Below, piece after piece: positions 27,930 through 40,267 of a stretch of DNA of 64,000 nt. The notes beneath the pieces were generated by a model, which did not search any database, had not been told where the DNA came from, and worked only from the letters and a program-made list of their open reading frames with translations. The stretch's first letter is position 1. Each line of letters begins with the position of its first letter. This stretch comes from an uncultured Xanthomonas sp. (GTDB lineage: Bacteria; Pseudomonadota; Gammaproteobacteria; Xanthomonadales; Xanthomonadaceae): NCBI GenBank assembly GCA_943912265.1, contig CALTTS010000012.1, positions 1-64,000 on the forward strand. The letters are read 5' to 3'. The position numbers were made by a program, and so were the translations under genes.

Positions 27930-29270
27930 ATGGATCCGACGAACATCGACACCATCGCCGCCATCGCCACCGCTGCCGGCAGCGGCGGCGTGGGCATCGT
28001 CAGGCTGTCCGGCCCGCGCGCGCGCGCGATCGCCGACACCGTCGCCGGCCCCGGGCTGCGGCCGCGCCAGGCGAGCCACCGCCGCTTCCGCGACGAGGCC
28101 GGGTGCACGATCGACGACGGCATCGTCCTGCTGTTCCCGGCGCCGCACAGCTTCACCGGCGAAGACGTGGTCGAACTGCAGGGCCACGGCGGCCCGGTCG
28201 TGCTGCAGGCACTGGTGCGGCGCTGCTGCGCGCTCGGAGCCCGCCAGGCCCGGCCCGGCGAATTCAGCGAACGCGCCTTCCTCAACGGCAAGCTCGACCT
28301 GGCCCAGGCCGAGGCCATCGCCGACCTGATCGCCGCCACCGACGGCCGCGCGGCGCGCGCGGCGCGGCGCTCGCTCGAGGGCGCGTTCTCGCGGCGCGTG
28401 GACGCCATCGCCGAGGCGTTGCTGCGGCTGCGCGTGCACGTGGAGGCGGCGATCGACTTCGCCGACGAACCCATCGACACCCTCGGCGGCGCGCAGGTGC
28501 GCGACGGCCTGGCCGACGCGCGCGCGCGGCTGGCGGCGCTGCTGGCCGAGGCCGAGCACGGCCGCCGGCTGCGCGACGGCCTGCATGTGGTGCTGCTCGG
28601 CCCGCCGAATGCCGGCAAGAGCTCGCTGCTCAACGCGCTGGCCGGCAGCGAGCGCGCCATCGTCACAGACATCGCCGGCACCACCCGCGACGTGCTGCGC
28701 GAGAGCGTGCGCCTGGACGGGCTGGAACTGACCCTGGTCGACACCGCCGGGCTGCGCGAGGCGGGCGACGCGATCGAACGCGAAGGCATGCGCCGCGCCC
28801 GCGTCGAACTGGAACATGCCGACCTGGTGTTGCTGGTGCTCGACGCGCGCGACCCGCAGGCCGGGCTGGACGCGGTCGGCACGCTGCCGGCCGGCGCGGC
28901 GGTGCTGGAGCTGTGCAACAAGGCCGACCTGCTGGACGCGCTGCCAGCCGACGACGCGGCGCGGCTGTGGCTGTCGGCGGCCACCGGCGAGGGCATCGGC
29001 CGGCTCCGGGCCCGCCTGCGCGAACTGGCCGGCGGCCATGCCGGCGAAGGCAGCGACGGCGAATTCAGCGCCCGCGCACGCCATGTCGAAGCCCTGCGCC
29101 AGGCACGGGACGCGCTCGACGAGGCGGCCGCAGAGTTCGCCGGCGAGCGGCTGGAGCTGGCCGCCGAGCAGCTGCGCCGCGGCCATGACGCCCTGGGCGC
29201 GATCACCGGCCGCATCAGTGCCGATGACATGCTCGGCCACATCTTCTCGACCTTCTGCATCGGCAAATAG
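27930..29270 (+). CDS. mnmE: tRNA modification GTPase MnmE
   Basis: 446 residues from MDPTNIDTIAAIATAAGSGG. The N-terminal folate-binding domain (GIVRLSGPRA, PGEFSERAFLNGKLDLAQAEA) is followed by the G domain with GPPNAGKSSLLNAL near 223, TDIAGTTRD, DTAGLR and NKAD, and the C-terminal CIGK that is essential for catalysis. With MnmG (not in the window) it makes 5-carboxymethylaminomethyl-uridine at the tRNA wobble position. A slightly longer start at 27894 is possible but non-homologous. Confidence 0.97.
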   Translation: MDPTNIDTIAAIATAAGSGGVGIVRLSGPRARAIADTVAGPGLRPRQASHRRFRDEAGCTIDDGIVLLFPAPHSFTGEDVVELQGHGGPVVLQALVRRCCALGARQARPGEFSERAFLNGKLDLAQAEAIADLIAATDGRAARAARRSLEGAFSRRVDAIAEALLRLRVHVEAAIDFADEPIDTLGGAQVRDGLADARARLAALLAEAEHGRRLRDGLHVVLLGPPNAGKSSLLNALAGSERAIVTDIAGTTRDVLRESVRLDGLELTLVDTAGLREAGDAIEREGMRRARVELEHADLVLLVLDARDPQAGLDAVGTLPAGAAVLELCNKADLLDALPADDAARLWLSAATGEGIGRLRARLRELAGGHAGEGSDGEFSARARHVEALRQARDALDEAAAEFAGERLELAAEQLRRGHDALGAITGRISADDMLGHIFSTFCIGK

Positions 29271-29318
29271 GCCGGCGGCCCGCCGTTCCGCCGCGGCTGG
29301 CGGGATGCTAGATTGGCC

Positions 29319-29375
29319 CGACCCGCGGGGAAGCGGGTCGACGGCGGGCAAGGCCGTCGACCGACGGAACGGTCG
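29319..29375 (+). ncRNA. Three tandem hairpins in the leader of the TonB-domain lipoprotein (leader or sRNA candidate)
   Basis: Three back-to-back stems: 29319-29326/29333-29340 with loop GGGGAA, 29341-29345/29353-29357 with loop GGGCAAG, and 29358-29363/29370-29375 with loop ACGGAA. A TAGATT hexamer at 29309-29314 would start transcription right at the first stem, leaving a leader of about 110 nt before the ATG at 29429. GGA in exposed loops is the known recognition feature of CsrA/RsmA. Function is inferred only. Confidence 0.5.
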
Positions 29376-29428
29376 GGAGTCCACTATTCCGGCGATGCGC
29401 CGCACAACACGAGCTGGGGGATTGAAAG

Positions 29429-30463
29429 ATGCCGATGGCCACGAATTCGCGCACGCCGCGGGTGATGGCGACGTGCGCGCTGGCGCTTGCGCTGGCGGCC
29501 TGTTCTGACAGCGGTACCGCGCCGCCGGCGACGCCGGCCGCGGCGGCGGCCGCGCAGGATGCCGCCACGCCGGTCGCGCCGGCTCCCGTACCGGCCGCGG
29601 TCGCCGCCAAGGTCAAGGCGATGGGCGCGGACGAACTGCGCGAAGCGGCCGGCAAGGCCCTGCGCGAGAACCGCATCTACGCCCCGGCCGGCGACAACGC
29701 GATGGAGTACTACCTCGCCCTGCGCGACAAGCAGGGCGACGACCCGGGCGTGGCCAGCGCGATGAGCGACCTGATGCCCTACACCCTGATCGCCACCGAG
29801 CAGAGCATCGCCCGCGAGAACTTCGCCGAGGCCCAGCGCCTGGTCGGCCTGATCGAGAAGGTGGACCCGCACGCGCCCGCGCTGCCGCGCCTGAAGCAGA
29901 GCATCGCCGGCGCCGAACAGGCCGTGGCCCAGCGCAGCGAGCGCGAAGCGGCGGACAAGCAGAAGAAGGACGCGCAGACCAAGGCCCAGGCCCAGCAGGC
30001 CGCCGCCCAGCTGCAGCAGCAACAGGCCGCGGCCGCCACCGCCGCGGCGCAGGCGCTGGAACAGCAGCGCCAGGCCCAGCTGGCCCGCGAGGCGGAGCAG
30101 CAGCGCCAGGCCGCGGCGGCCGCGGCCGCCGCGCAGCAGCAGGCCGCGCAGAGGCAGGCCGCCGCCGCCCCGCCGCCGGCCCCGGCGGCCCCGGCGGCCC
30201 CGGCGGCCACGCCCGGCCTGCGCGCGATCAGCACGCCGGCGCCGCGCTATCCGGCCGAAGCCCTGCGCGCCGGCACCCAGGGCGAGGTGACGGTCGAGAT
30301 CACCGTCGGCACCGACGGCTCGGTCACGGCCTCGCGCGTGCTCACCTCGCGGCCCGCGCGGATCTTCGACCGCGAGGCGATCAACGCGGTCAAGCGCTGG
30401 CGCTTCGAGCCGGTCGGCGCGCCGGTCACGGTCCGCCGCACCCTGGTGTTCAACCCGGGCTGA
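29429..30463 (+). CDS. TonB C-terminal-domain lipoprotein with a Gln/Ala-rich coil
   Basis: 344 residues. Lipoprotein signal MATCALALALAACSD with the lipobox Cys near 25. An Ala/Pro segment and a helical region (about 60-160) follow, then ~80 residues of almost pure Gln/Ala/Arg that should form a long coiled coil, a proline stretch, and a TonB C-terminal domain (PRYPAEALRAGTQGEVTVEI, then INAVKRWRFEPV). It lacks an N-terminal TonB membrane helix, so it is unlikely to be a classical ExbBD-driven TonB. A periplasmic structural or TolA-like role is possible. A strong purine-rich SD (GGGGGATTGAAAG) precedes the ATG. Confidence 0.8.
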   Translation: MPMATNSRTPRVMATCALALALAACSDSGTAPPATPAAAAAAQDAATPVAPAPVPAAVAAKVKAMGADELREAAGKALRENRIYAPAGDNAMEYYLALRDKQGDDPGVASAMSDLMPYTLIATEQSIARENFAEAQRLVGLIEKVDPHAPALPRLKQSIAGAEQAVAQRSEREAADKQKKDAQTKAQAQQAAAQLQQQQAAAATAAAQALEQQRQAQLAREAEQQRQAAAAAAAAQQQAAQRQAAAAPPPAPAAPAAPAATPGLRAISTPAPRYPAEALRAGTQGEVTVEITVGTDGSVTASRVLTSRPARIFDREAINAVKRWRFEPVGAPVTVRRTLVFNPG

Positions 30464-30504
30464 GCGAATCCGGGTTGATCGCGCCGGCCGCGGACGGCAC
30501 GCAC

Positions 30505-30536
30505 GGAAAAGGCCCGGATCGCTCCGGGCCTTTTCC
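30505..30536. terminator. Bidirectional rho-independent terminator
   Basis: 14-bp perfect stem GGAAAAGGCCCGGA with a TCGC loop. The A-rich and T-rich arm ends give U-tracts in both directions, between the convergent lipoprotein and ABC permease genes. Confidence 0.92.
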
Positions 30537-30562
30537 TTTCCGCTGCGGCGGGCCGGCGGCGT

Positions 30563-31773
30563 TCAGCCGGAAATCGCCAGCCGCTCCTGCCGGTAGCGCC
30601 AGATGGCGGCCAGCCACAGCAGCAGCGCCAGGCCGAACGCGCAGGCCAGGTACACCGCCCACTGCAGCGGCGTGGCCGCCTCGCCGCGGGTGACCTTCAC
30701 CAGCATCTGGTTCTGGGCGAGGAACGGCACCGCGTACTGCCACAGCGCCTGGTTCTTCAGCGGATAGGCCATCAGCGCGTAGCCGGGCACCATCGGCAGG
30801 AAGATCAGCCACGACATGTGGCTCTGCGCTTCCTTCATGCTCTTGGCCGCGGCCGACAGGAAGGTGATCAGCGCGGTGCCGATCAGCACCAGCGGCAGCA
30901 GCACCACCAGCAGCTTGAGCATGGCCGGCACGCCGACGTCGAGCATGCGCATGGTGCCGGCCACCAGCGTGGCGCTGAGCTTGAACGACAGCAGGGTCAG
31001 GGTCAGGTTGACCAGGCCCAGCGTGGTGGCGGCCAGCATCTTGCCGCTGACGATGGCCCAGCGCGGCGCCGGCGTGGCCAGCAGCGGCTCCAGCGACTGG
31101 CGCTCGCGTTCGCCGGCGGTGGCATCCATCGAGATGTGCGCGCCGCCGATGAAGGCCCACATCACCAGCAGCACCGGCAGGATCACCGACAGCAGCAGGC
31201 CGCGCTTGGCTTCGGGCGTGGCCAGGTCGCGGTCCTGCACGCCGACCGCGCGGCCGATGCCCGGGTCGATGCCGCGCGCCAGCAGCCGCAGCGCGCCGAC
31301 CTGCTGGCCGTAGGCCGACAGCGCGCTCTTCACCCGGGTCACGTAGAGCTCGGCGTTGCGGCTGGTGGAGTCGGCCACGACGGTGACCGTGGCCGGCTTG
31401 CCGGCGTGCCAGTCGTCGGCGTAGTCCGGGGCGATCACCAGCGCCACGTCCTCGTTCTGGCTGCGGATGGCCGCGTCGGCGGCGGCCGACTGGGCATCCT
31501 CGGCGCCGTCGCCGGCCGGCTTGGCGGCGATGCCCTGGCCGGCCAGCCAGGCGACCAGGTTGGGCGCGCGCTGCTGGCCGACGATGCGGATCTCCAGCGG
31601 TTTTTCCAGCTGGGTCTCGGTGCGCATCTGGCTGAGCTTGCCCATGCCGATCATCAGCAGCGGGATGGTCAGCGGGCCGACCAGCAGGGTCAGCACCAGG
31701 GTGCGGCGGTCGCGCAGGAAGTCGCGCAGTTCCTTGCGCAGCACGGTCAGCAGGTTGGAGAAAGCGGAAGCGC

Positions 31774-31777
<4 letters not shown>
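30563..31777 (-). CDS. ABC-2 type exporter permease, NatB-like
   Basis: 404 residues. An N-terminal membrane helix (TLVLTLLVGPLTIPLLMIGMG) is followed by a large extracytoplasmic domain (about 50-190) and a C-terminal block of five or six helices (for example LLLSVILPVLLVMWAFIGGAHISMD and LLVVLLPLVLIGTALITFLSAAA). This is the layout of NatB sodium-efflux and related ABC-2 permeases. It overlaps its ATPase gene by 4 bp. The transported substrate, Na+ or a hydrophobic compound, is not determinable. Confidence 0.88.
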
Positions 31778-32525
<748 letters not shown>

Positions 32526-32529
<4 letters not shown>

Positions 32530-34070
32530 GGGTTCCACCCGTTGTAGCTGGTGAAGGGTTGGGCGTAGGCGAGCGTGTCCAGGCACCTGGCGTCCAGCGC
32601 CCTGGCATCGGCCTTCTCGACGAACTGGGCGAACAGCCTGGGCATGCAGCCGGCGCCGATGACGTTGTGGCCCTGGCCGGGCAGCACCAGCAGGCGGCCG
32701 TTGGGCAGCGACCTGACCACTTCCTCGCCGTAGCGCGGCGGGGTGACCGGGTCGTACTCGCCTTCCAGCACCAGCGCCGGCACCGGCGTGGCCAGCGGCG
32801 CGTGGAAGTCGGCGGGCACCTGGCCCTTGGGCCAAGCCTTGCACTGTGCGGCCATGAAGTCGGTCAGCGCGTGGCCGAGCACGGTGCCGGCGTCGCCGGC
32901 GCTGGCGGCGATGCGGTCGCCGTCCTCGCTGCACACCACCGACAGCTGCATGCCCATCGCCATCGCGTCCTTCATCTGGCCCTGCAGCATGCGGATCAGC
33001 GCGGTCAGCGACTCGTAGCGGCCCTGGTTGGCCTCGTGCACCAGTACCGGCAGCAGCGTGGCCACGGTCGGCATGTAGGCGTACATGCGCACCAGCCCGG
33101 CCACCTGCATCGCCTGCAGGCGGGTTTCGGCGAACTCGCCGGTGGCCGCGTCGCGGTAGCGCACCAGCGGCGGGTTGCGGCGCAGCGTGTCCAGCAGGGT
33201 GTCCAGCTCCTTGCGCGGGTCGCCGAGTTTCTCCCGGCACACCGCATCCTTCTCGCACTGGCCGAACTGCAGCGCCAGCGCATCGTCCAGGTTGCGGGCG
33301 AAGATGTTGCCCAGCACCAGCGTGTTGGGCACCACCGAGTCGAGCACGATGCTGCGGGTGTGCTGCGGGTGGCGCATGGCGTACTGCTGGGCCACGCGCG
33401 TGCCGTAGGACACGCCGACCAGGTTGACCTGGTCGGCGCCGAGCGCCGCACGCACCGCGTCGAGGTCGCGCACCGCGTCGGTGGTGGTGTAGAAGCGCAG
33501 GTCGGCCTTCTTCGCCAGCGTGTCGCTGCAGGCTTCGGCCTGCCGCAGCGAGGCGGCCGGATCGTCCGGCACGTCGGCATCGTCGTCGGGCAGCGGGCAG
33601 TCCAGCGGGTTGGACTTGCCGGTGCCGCGCTGGTCCACCAGCACCACGTTGCGGTGCTTGCGCAGCTCGGCGAAGGCCGCATCGAGCAGCGGGTAGCTTT
33701 CCACCGCGGCCTGGCCGGGGCCGCCGGCGAGGAAGAACACCGGGTCCGCGGTGGCGTCGGCTTCCTCCCTGGCGGGCAGCCAGGCGACGTTGAGCGCGAT
33801 CCGGCGCCCCTGCGGCGCGGCCGGGTTCTCCGCCACCTCGAAGGTGGTGCATTGCGCGTCGAGCGCGGCGCCGGACGGCATCGGCAGCGCGCAGGGCTCG
33901 AAATCCAGGGTGCCGAACCGGCGCTTGGGCGGCGGCGTGGCGGCGGCCTGCACCGCGGCGTCCGGCGTGGCCGCCGCCTCGCCTGTGCCGTGGTGGCGCT
34001 GCCACTGGTTCCAGCCGATCGCGCCGGCCGCCACCGCGACGGCCAGCACCAGTCTGTGTTTACGCTGCAT
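32526..34070 (-). CDS. Alpha/beta-hydrolase, S33 tripeptidyl-aminopeptidase type, exported
   Basis: 514 residues. A signal anchor (RLVLAVAVAAGAIGW) is at the start, then FFLAGGPGQAA (oxyanion region) and VVLVDQRGTGKSNPL. The nucleophile elbow GVSYGTR lies at about 200, a Cys-rich lid domain follows, and the C-terminus has LVLEGEYDPVTPP (catalytic Asp) and LPGQGHNVIG (catalytic His). This matches secreted S33 peptidases of the Streptomyces tripeptidyl-aminopeptidase kind. It lies in an operon with an XRE regulator and a Nat-type exporter, so it may process or detoxify what that exporter handles. That is inference. Confidence 0.85.
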
Positions 34071-34111
34071 GGAGGCGGGCTCCTGCGGGGATGGGAAGGT
34101 CGTGCACGGGC

Positions 34112-34318
34112 TTACTCCTCCTCGGGAATGAAGATCGCCTCGATCGACAGCTCGAACAGGCGGGCGATGCGGAAGGCCAGCGGCAGGCTGGGGTCGTACT
34201 TGCCGGTTTCCAGCGCGTTGACGGTCTGCCGCGACACCGCCAGCGCCTCGGCCAGCCGCGCCTGCGACCAGCCGCGTTCGTCGCGCAGTTCGCGCAGTTC
34301 GCGCAGGCGGTTGTTCAT
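34112..34318 (-). CDS. Small XRE-family HTH regulator
   Basis: 68 residues, almost entirely a helix-turn-helix: RELRDERGWSQARLAEALAVSRQTVNALETGKYDPSLPLAFRIARLF, split here only by the family's normal loops. It resembles the short YozG/YgzD-like regulators found next to membrane proteins and exporters. It lies between a membrane protein gene (70 bp upstream) and the S33 peptidase gene (41 bp downstream). It probably binds the paired palindromes at 35044-35107 and regulates its own operon. Confidence 0.88.
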   Translation of the reverse strand: MNNRLRELRELRDERGWSQARLAEALAVSRQTVNALETGKYDPSLPLAFRIARLFELSIEAIFIPEEE

Positions 34319-34388
34319 CGCGCTGCGGCCGGCGCCGCGCCGACCGGACGGGGACGGAAAGGGGAACGGGCGGGCATGCGCGGCGGCC

Positions 34389-34982
34389 TCAGCGGTAGCG
34401 CCGGTGCGCGAGGAACTTGCCCAGGCCGTAGCCGATGCACATCGACGGGAACACCCAGATCATCGCGGCGCTGGCCGGCACGTCGATGACCTTGCCGATC
34501 TGCAGGAAGGCGGCGACGACGTACAGCATCGACACCACCAGCGCGCCCACGCCGATGGCTTCCAGCTCGATCCGGCGCTGGAATTCGTCCACCTGGCGCA
34601 GGTAGCGCAGGAAGGCATGCATCACCAGCGCGATCGGCGGCACCGGCAGCAGCGCCACCAGCGCGCGCAGCGGCAGCGCCGCGATGCCCTGGCGCAGCAG
34701 GAACGTGGACAGCAGCACCAGCCCGGTGTACGCGCCCATCGCCGGCAGCATCACCCGCCGGTAGCGGCGCCCGGCCGCGCTCCGGAATTCCTCGTCGCAA
34801 TGCTCGCGCCACCAGCGCGGCATCAGGTAGTGCATGCCCGCGACGCCGACGAAGGCCAGGCCCAGGCCGGTCAGCAGGCCGCGCGTGCGCTGGTCGAGCC
34901 CGAACCAGGCCGACGCGAGGGCGGCCAGCAGGCAGGCGATGCCGATGCCCAGCATCAGCTGCGACCAGGTGGCCCGCTTCAT
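34389..34982 (-). CDS. Multi-pass membrane protein of the XRE/Nat operon
   Basis: 197 residues with about six hydrophobic segments (for example LMLGIGIACLLAALASAW, GLGLAFVGVAGMHYLMP, YTGLVLLSTFLL, ALVALLPVPPIALVMHAFL and VGALVVSMLYVVAAFLQIG). The loop CDEEFRSAAGRRYRR and the segment QVDEFQRRIELEA recall small membrane proteins regularly paired with XRE regulators. Function unknown. First gene of the operon that ends with the NatA/NatB-like exporter. Confidence 0.7.
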   Translation of the reverse strand: MKRATWSQLMLGIGIACLLAALASAWFGLDQRTRGLLTGLGLAFVGVAGMHYLMPRWWREHCDEEFRSAAGRRYRRVMLPAMGAYTGLVLLSTFLLRQGIAALPLRALVALLPVPPIALVMHAFLRYLRQVDEFQRRIELEAIGVGALVVSMLYVVAAFLQIGKVIDVPASAAMIWVFPSMCIGYGLGKFLAHRRYR

Positions 34983-35043
34983 CGCGCGCGCTCCGGGAGC
35001 GCGGCGGCGCGGTGCGGCGGCAAGGAGACGGCGGCATGGCAGG

Positions 35044-35101
35044 CTGTCAAGGTGACTTGACAGGCACGATGCCCGCGGCCGCTGCCTTTGTCAAGCGTGC
35101 T

Positions 35102-35107
<6 letters not shown>
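35044..35107 (-). promoter_or_regulatory. Two TGTCAAG-N4-CTTGACA operators upstream of the XRE operon
   Basis: Site 1, CTGTCAAG-GTGA-CTTGACAG at 35044-35063, is a perfect palindrome. Site 2, TGTCAAG-CGTG-CTTTACA at 35090-35106, differs by one base. On the minus strand the TTGACA at 35091-35096 can act as -35. The sites lie about 60 and 110 bp upstream of the first operon gene; site 2 touches the stop codon of the GGDEF gene. Confidence 0.7.
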
Positions 35108-36313
<1,206 letters not shown>

Positions 36314-36556
36314 GGCCGGATCATGGCCGAAAGCGGCGGGGACTGGGCAACATGCAATCGCCGTGCCGCATGCGCTTGCCCGCCCTGCCGGCGCTCCACG
36401 GCACCGGTTCGCGGGGATGCGCTTCGCCGGCTGCCGCGCGCTGGCCGCCGGCGCGCGCGGTGCTTGGCCGCGCCGCGCGTGGATGACGGGCGCGAAGGCG
36501 CGGCGTGCGGCCGTCGGCCGGACCATCCGGCGTAGCGGCGCGGCCCGCGCCCGGCC

Positions 36557-37336
36557 TCACGTGCTGCTGACGTATTTCTCGCGGCGGATCCGGGCCGGGC
36601 CGAAGCCGGCCTCGGCCAGCGCCTGGAAACAGGCATCCACCATGTCCGGGTTGCCGCACAGGTAGGCGATGTCCCCGGCCGCGTCCGGCGCGAATTCGGC
36701 CAGGTGCTGCTGCACGTAGCCTTCGCGCACGTCCGGGTGCGGTTGCGCCGGCAGCTGGCGCGAGAAGCACGGCACGTAGCGGAACCGCGGGTGCGCATCG
36801 GCGAAGGCGTGGAACTCGTCGCCGTACAGCAGTTCGGCCGGGCCGCGCGCGCCCTGCAGCAGCAGCACCTCGGCGCCGCGCTCGGCCATCGCCTGCTCGA
36901 GCTGGCGCAGCATCGCCCGGTACGGGGTGATGCCGGTGCCGGTGCCGATCAGCAGGTAGCGGCGGTTGCGGTCGCCCGGCTGCAGGTGCATGCGCCCGAA
37001 CGGGCCGCTGGCCTGCAGCGTGTCGCCCGGCCGCAGGCTCTCGAACAGCGAGGTGGCCGAGCCGCCGGGCACGAAGCTGACCGCGAACTCCACCCGTGCA
37101 TCGGCCGGTACCGCCGGGTCGAGGATGGTCGCCAGCGAATAGCTGCGCTTGAGCGGCGTGCCGTCGGCGGCCTCGAAGTGGATCTGGATGAACTGGCCGG
37201 GCAGGAACGGCAACGGCTGCCCGTCGGCACGGACGAAGGCGTAGTGGGCGACGGTGGCGGCCAGGTCGCGACGCGAAACCAGCGTCAAGGTGAACGGAGC
37301 AGGCAAGGGACGGAACGCTGTGTGGCGGAGGCGCAC
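36557..37336 (-). CDS. fpr: Ferredoxin/flavodoxin-NADP+ reductase
   Basis: 259 residues. The FAD-binding domain has KRSYSLATIL (RxYS motif), then FGRMHLQPGDRNRR. The NADP domain has LLIGTGTGITPYRAMLRQL and IAYLCGNPDMVDACF, and the C-terminus is RREKYVSST. This is the single-domain Fpr type, passing electrons between NADPH and ferredoxin or flavodoxin, often in oxidative stress. The C-terminal extension after the last aromatic residue fits bacterial forms. It is divergent from an ABC exporter operon. Confidence 0.9.
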   Translation of the reverse strand: MRLRHTAFRPLPAPFTLTLVSRRDLAATVAHYAFVRADGQPLPFLPGQFIQIHFEAADGTPLKRSYSLATILDPAVPADARVEFAVSFVPGGSATSLFESLRPGDTLQASGPFGRMHLQPGDRNRRYLLIGTGTGITPYRAMLRQLEQAMAERGAEVLLLQGARGPAELLYGDEFHAFADAHPRFRYVPCFSRQLPAQPHPDVREGYVQQHLAEFAPDAAGDIAYLCGNPDMVDACFQALAEAGFGPARIRREKYVSST

Positions 37337-37349
37337 TCCGCGGGCCTCC

Positions 37350-37355
37350 TATAAT
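37350..37355 (+). promoter_or_regulatory. Consensus -10 TATAAT for the ABC-2 exporter operon
   Basis: Exact TATAAT, rare in this GC-rich sequence, 67 bp before the GTG start at 37422. No convincing -35 is visible, so an activator may be needed. Confidence 0.5.
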
Positions 37356-37421
37356 AGCCGGCCGCTTCCCGGGGCAATCCCGCACCCTCGTCCGGCGCCC
37401 GCGTGGCGCGAAGGCCTTTCC

Positions 37422-38371
<950 letters not shown>

Positions 38372-38375
<4 letters not shown>

Positions 38376-39169
38376 GCGCGCAACCGCTGACCACCACGCC
38401 CGCGCAGCGCAACCTCGTCGCGCTGGGCACCATCGTGCGCCGCGAGGTGCAGCGCATCCTGCGCATCTGGGGCCAGACCCTGGTGCCGCCGGCGATCACG
38501 ATGACGCTGTACTTCCTGATCTTCGGCAACCTGATCGGCTCGCGCGTGGGCCGGATGGACGGCATCCGCTACATGGATTTCATCGTCCCCGGCCTGGTGA
38601 TGATGAGCGTGATCCAGAACAGCTACGGCAACATCAGCTCCTCGTTCTTCGGCGCCAAGTTCGGCCGCCACGTCGAGGAGCTGCTGGTCAGCCCGATGCC
38701 CAACTGGGTGATCCTGTGGGGCTACGTCGCCGGCGCGGTGCTGCGCGGGCTGATGGTCGGGGTGATCGTGCTGCTGATCGCGATGTTCTTCACCCCCGTG
38801 CGCGTGCCGCACCCGCTGGTGATGGCGAGCACCCTGCTGCTGGGCGCGACGATCTTCTCGCTGGCCGGCTTCGTCAACGCGGTGTACGCCAAGAAGTTCG
38901 ACGACGTGGCCATCGTGCCGACCTTCATCCTGACTCCGCTCACCTACCTGGGCGGCGTGTTCTATTCGGTCAAGCTGCTGCCCGGCTGGGCCGAGGCGGC
39001 CACCCACGCCAACCCGATCTTCTACATGGTCAATGCGTTCCGCTACGGTCTGCTCGGCCAGTCCGACGTGCCGCTGTGGGTGGCCTACGCGCTGATGCTC
39101 GGCTTCGTCGTCGCGCTGTCGTTGTTCGCGGTGTGGCTGTTGCGCCGGGGCGTGGGCCTGCGCAGCTGA
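38372..39169 (+). CDS. ABC-2 exporter permease, YadH type
   Basis: 265 residues with six membrane helices. It includes the ABC-2 signature region FGAKFGRHVEELLVSPMPNWVILWGY and the late helix TPLTYLGGVFYSVKLLPGWAE. The start codon overlaps the ATPase stop (ATGA at 38372). Together the two form one exporter. Substrate unknown. Confidence 0.92.
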
Positions 39170-39246
39170 GGCGTTGCCGAGCGTGACCCGGCGGGCGTGC
39201 ACGCGTTAACGTGCCGGCTGGTCACGTTGCGGCAAAGGTGAAAGGC

Positions 39247-40191
39247 ATGCGCATTCTGGTTCTGGGTGCCGGCGGTACTGGCGGCTATTTCGGCGGGCGC
39301 CTGGCGCAGGCCGGCGTCGACGTCACCTTCCTGGTGCGGCCGGGGCGCGCGGCGCAGCTGGACCGCGACGGGCTGGTGATCCGCAGCCCGCTGGGCGATG
39401 CGCGGTTCCCGGTGGCGCACGTCGTCGCCGATGCGCTGCCGGCGCTGGCGGCGGAGCGGCCGTTCGATCTGGTGGTGCTCAGCTGCAAGGCCTACGACCT
39501 GGACGGCTCGATCGAGGCCATCGCCCCGGCGGTGGGCCCGCGCACCGCGGTGCTGCCGATCCTCAACGGCCTGCGCCACTACGCCGCGCTGGACGCGCGC
39601 TTCGGCCGCGAGCGCGTGCTCGGCGGGCTGTGCTTCATCAGCGCGATGAAGGGGCCGGAGGGCGAGGTGCTGCACCTGGGCAAGGCCGCGTCGCTCACCT
39701 TCGGCGAGCGCGACGGCGGGACCAGCGCGCGGGTGGAGGCCTTCGCCCGAGACTGCGCCGGCGCCGGCATCGAGCACCTGGCCTCGCCGGCCATCGCCCG
39801 CGAGCAGTGGATCAAGTTCAGCTTCCTCACCGCCCTGGCGGCCGGCACCTGCCTGATGCGCGCGCCGGTGGGGCGCATCGTTGCCACCGAGCTGGGCACG
39901 CTGCTGATGAGCAACCTGTACCGCGAGTGCGTCGCGGTGGCCGCAGCCACCGGCGAGGCGATCCCGGAGCAGGCGCAGCAGAAGGCGCTGGAGGTGCTGA
40001 CCCAGCCGGAGTCGCCGCTGACCGCCTCGATGCTGCGCGATCTGGAGGCCGGCCAGCGGATCGAGGCCGGGCAGATCGTCGGCGACATGCTGCACCGCGG
40101 CCGCGCCGCCGGGCTGGACGTGGTCCGCCTCGCGGTGGCCTGGTGCCACCTGCAGGCCTACGAACTGGGGCGCGCCGAAACCGCGCCCTGA
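39247..40191 (+). CDS. panE: 2-dehydropantoate 2-reductase (ketopantoate reductase family)
   Basis: 314 residues from MRILVLGAGGTGGYFGGRLAQAG, the Rossmann NADPH motif of the ApbA/PanE family. LSCKAYDL holds the conserved Lys, and the C-terminal helical domain contains REQWIKFSF and the QRIEAGQIVGDML region. PanE reduces ketopantoate to pantoate in coenzyme A synthesis. The family also has members acting on other 2-keto acids, so the symbol is given with some reserve. It starts 78 bp after the exporter operon behind an AAAGG ribosome-binding site. Confidence 0.8.
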   Translation: MRILVLGAGGTGGYFGGRLAQAGVDVTFLVRPGRAAQLDRDGLVIRSPLGDARFPVAHVVADALPALAAERPFDLVVLSCKAYDLDGSIEAIAPAVGPRTAVLPILNGLRHYAALDARFGRERVLGGLCFISAMKGPEGEVLHLGKAASLTFGERDGGTSARVEAFARDCAGAGIEHLASPAIAREQWIKFSFLTALAAGTCLMRAPVGRIVATELGTLLMSNLYRECVAVAAATGEAIPEQAQQKALEVLTQPESPLTASMLRDLEAGQRIEAGQIVGDMLHRGRAAGLDVVRLAVAWCHLQAYELGRAETAP

Positions 40192-40267
40192 GCGGGCCGG
40201 CCGCGGCCTTCGCGCGGGCACCACGCCGGCCGCGCCATGCTCGCGGCCAGGTCCGTGGAGGCGGCGC

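Noticed and set aside
25898..29266. 1122-residue minus-strand frame across rnpA, yidC and mnmE
   Set aside because: Antisense shadow typical of 70% G+C DNA; low-complexity product, no motifs, and the plus strand holds three certain genes.
29281..29428. Cyclic di-GMP (GEMM) riboswitch before the TonB-domain lipoprotein
   Set aside because: The conserved GEMM blocks are absent; only simple tandem hairpins are seen.
39182..39226. Terminator between the ABC permease and panE
   Set aside because: CGTGACC/GGTCACG arms exist, but the loop is long and interrupted and no U-tract follows; too weak to call.
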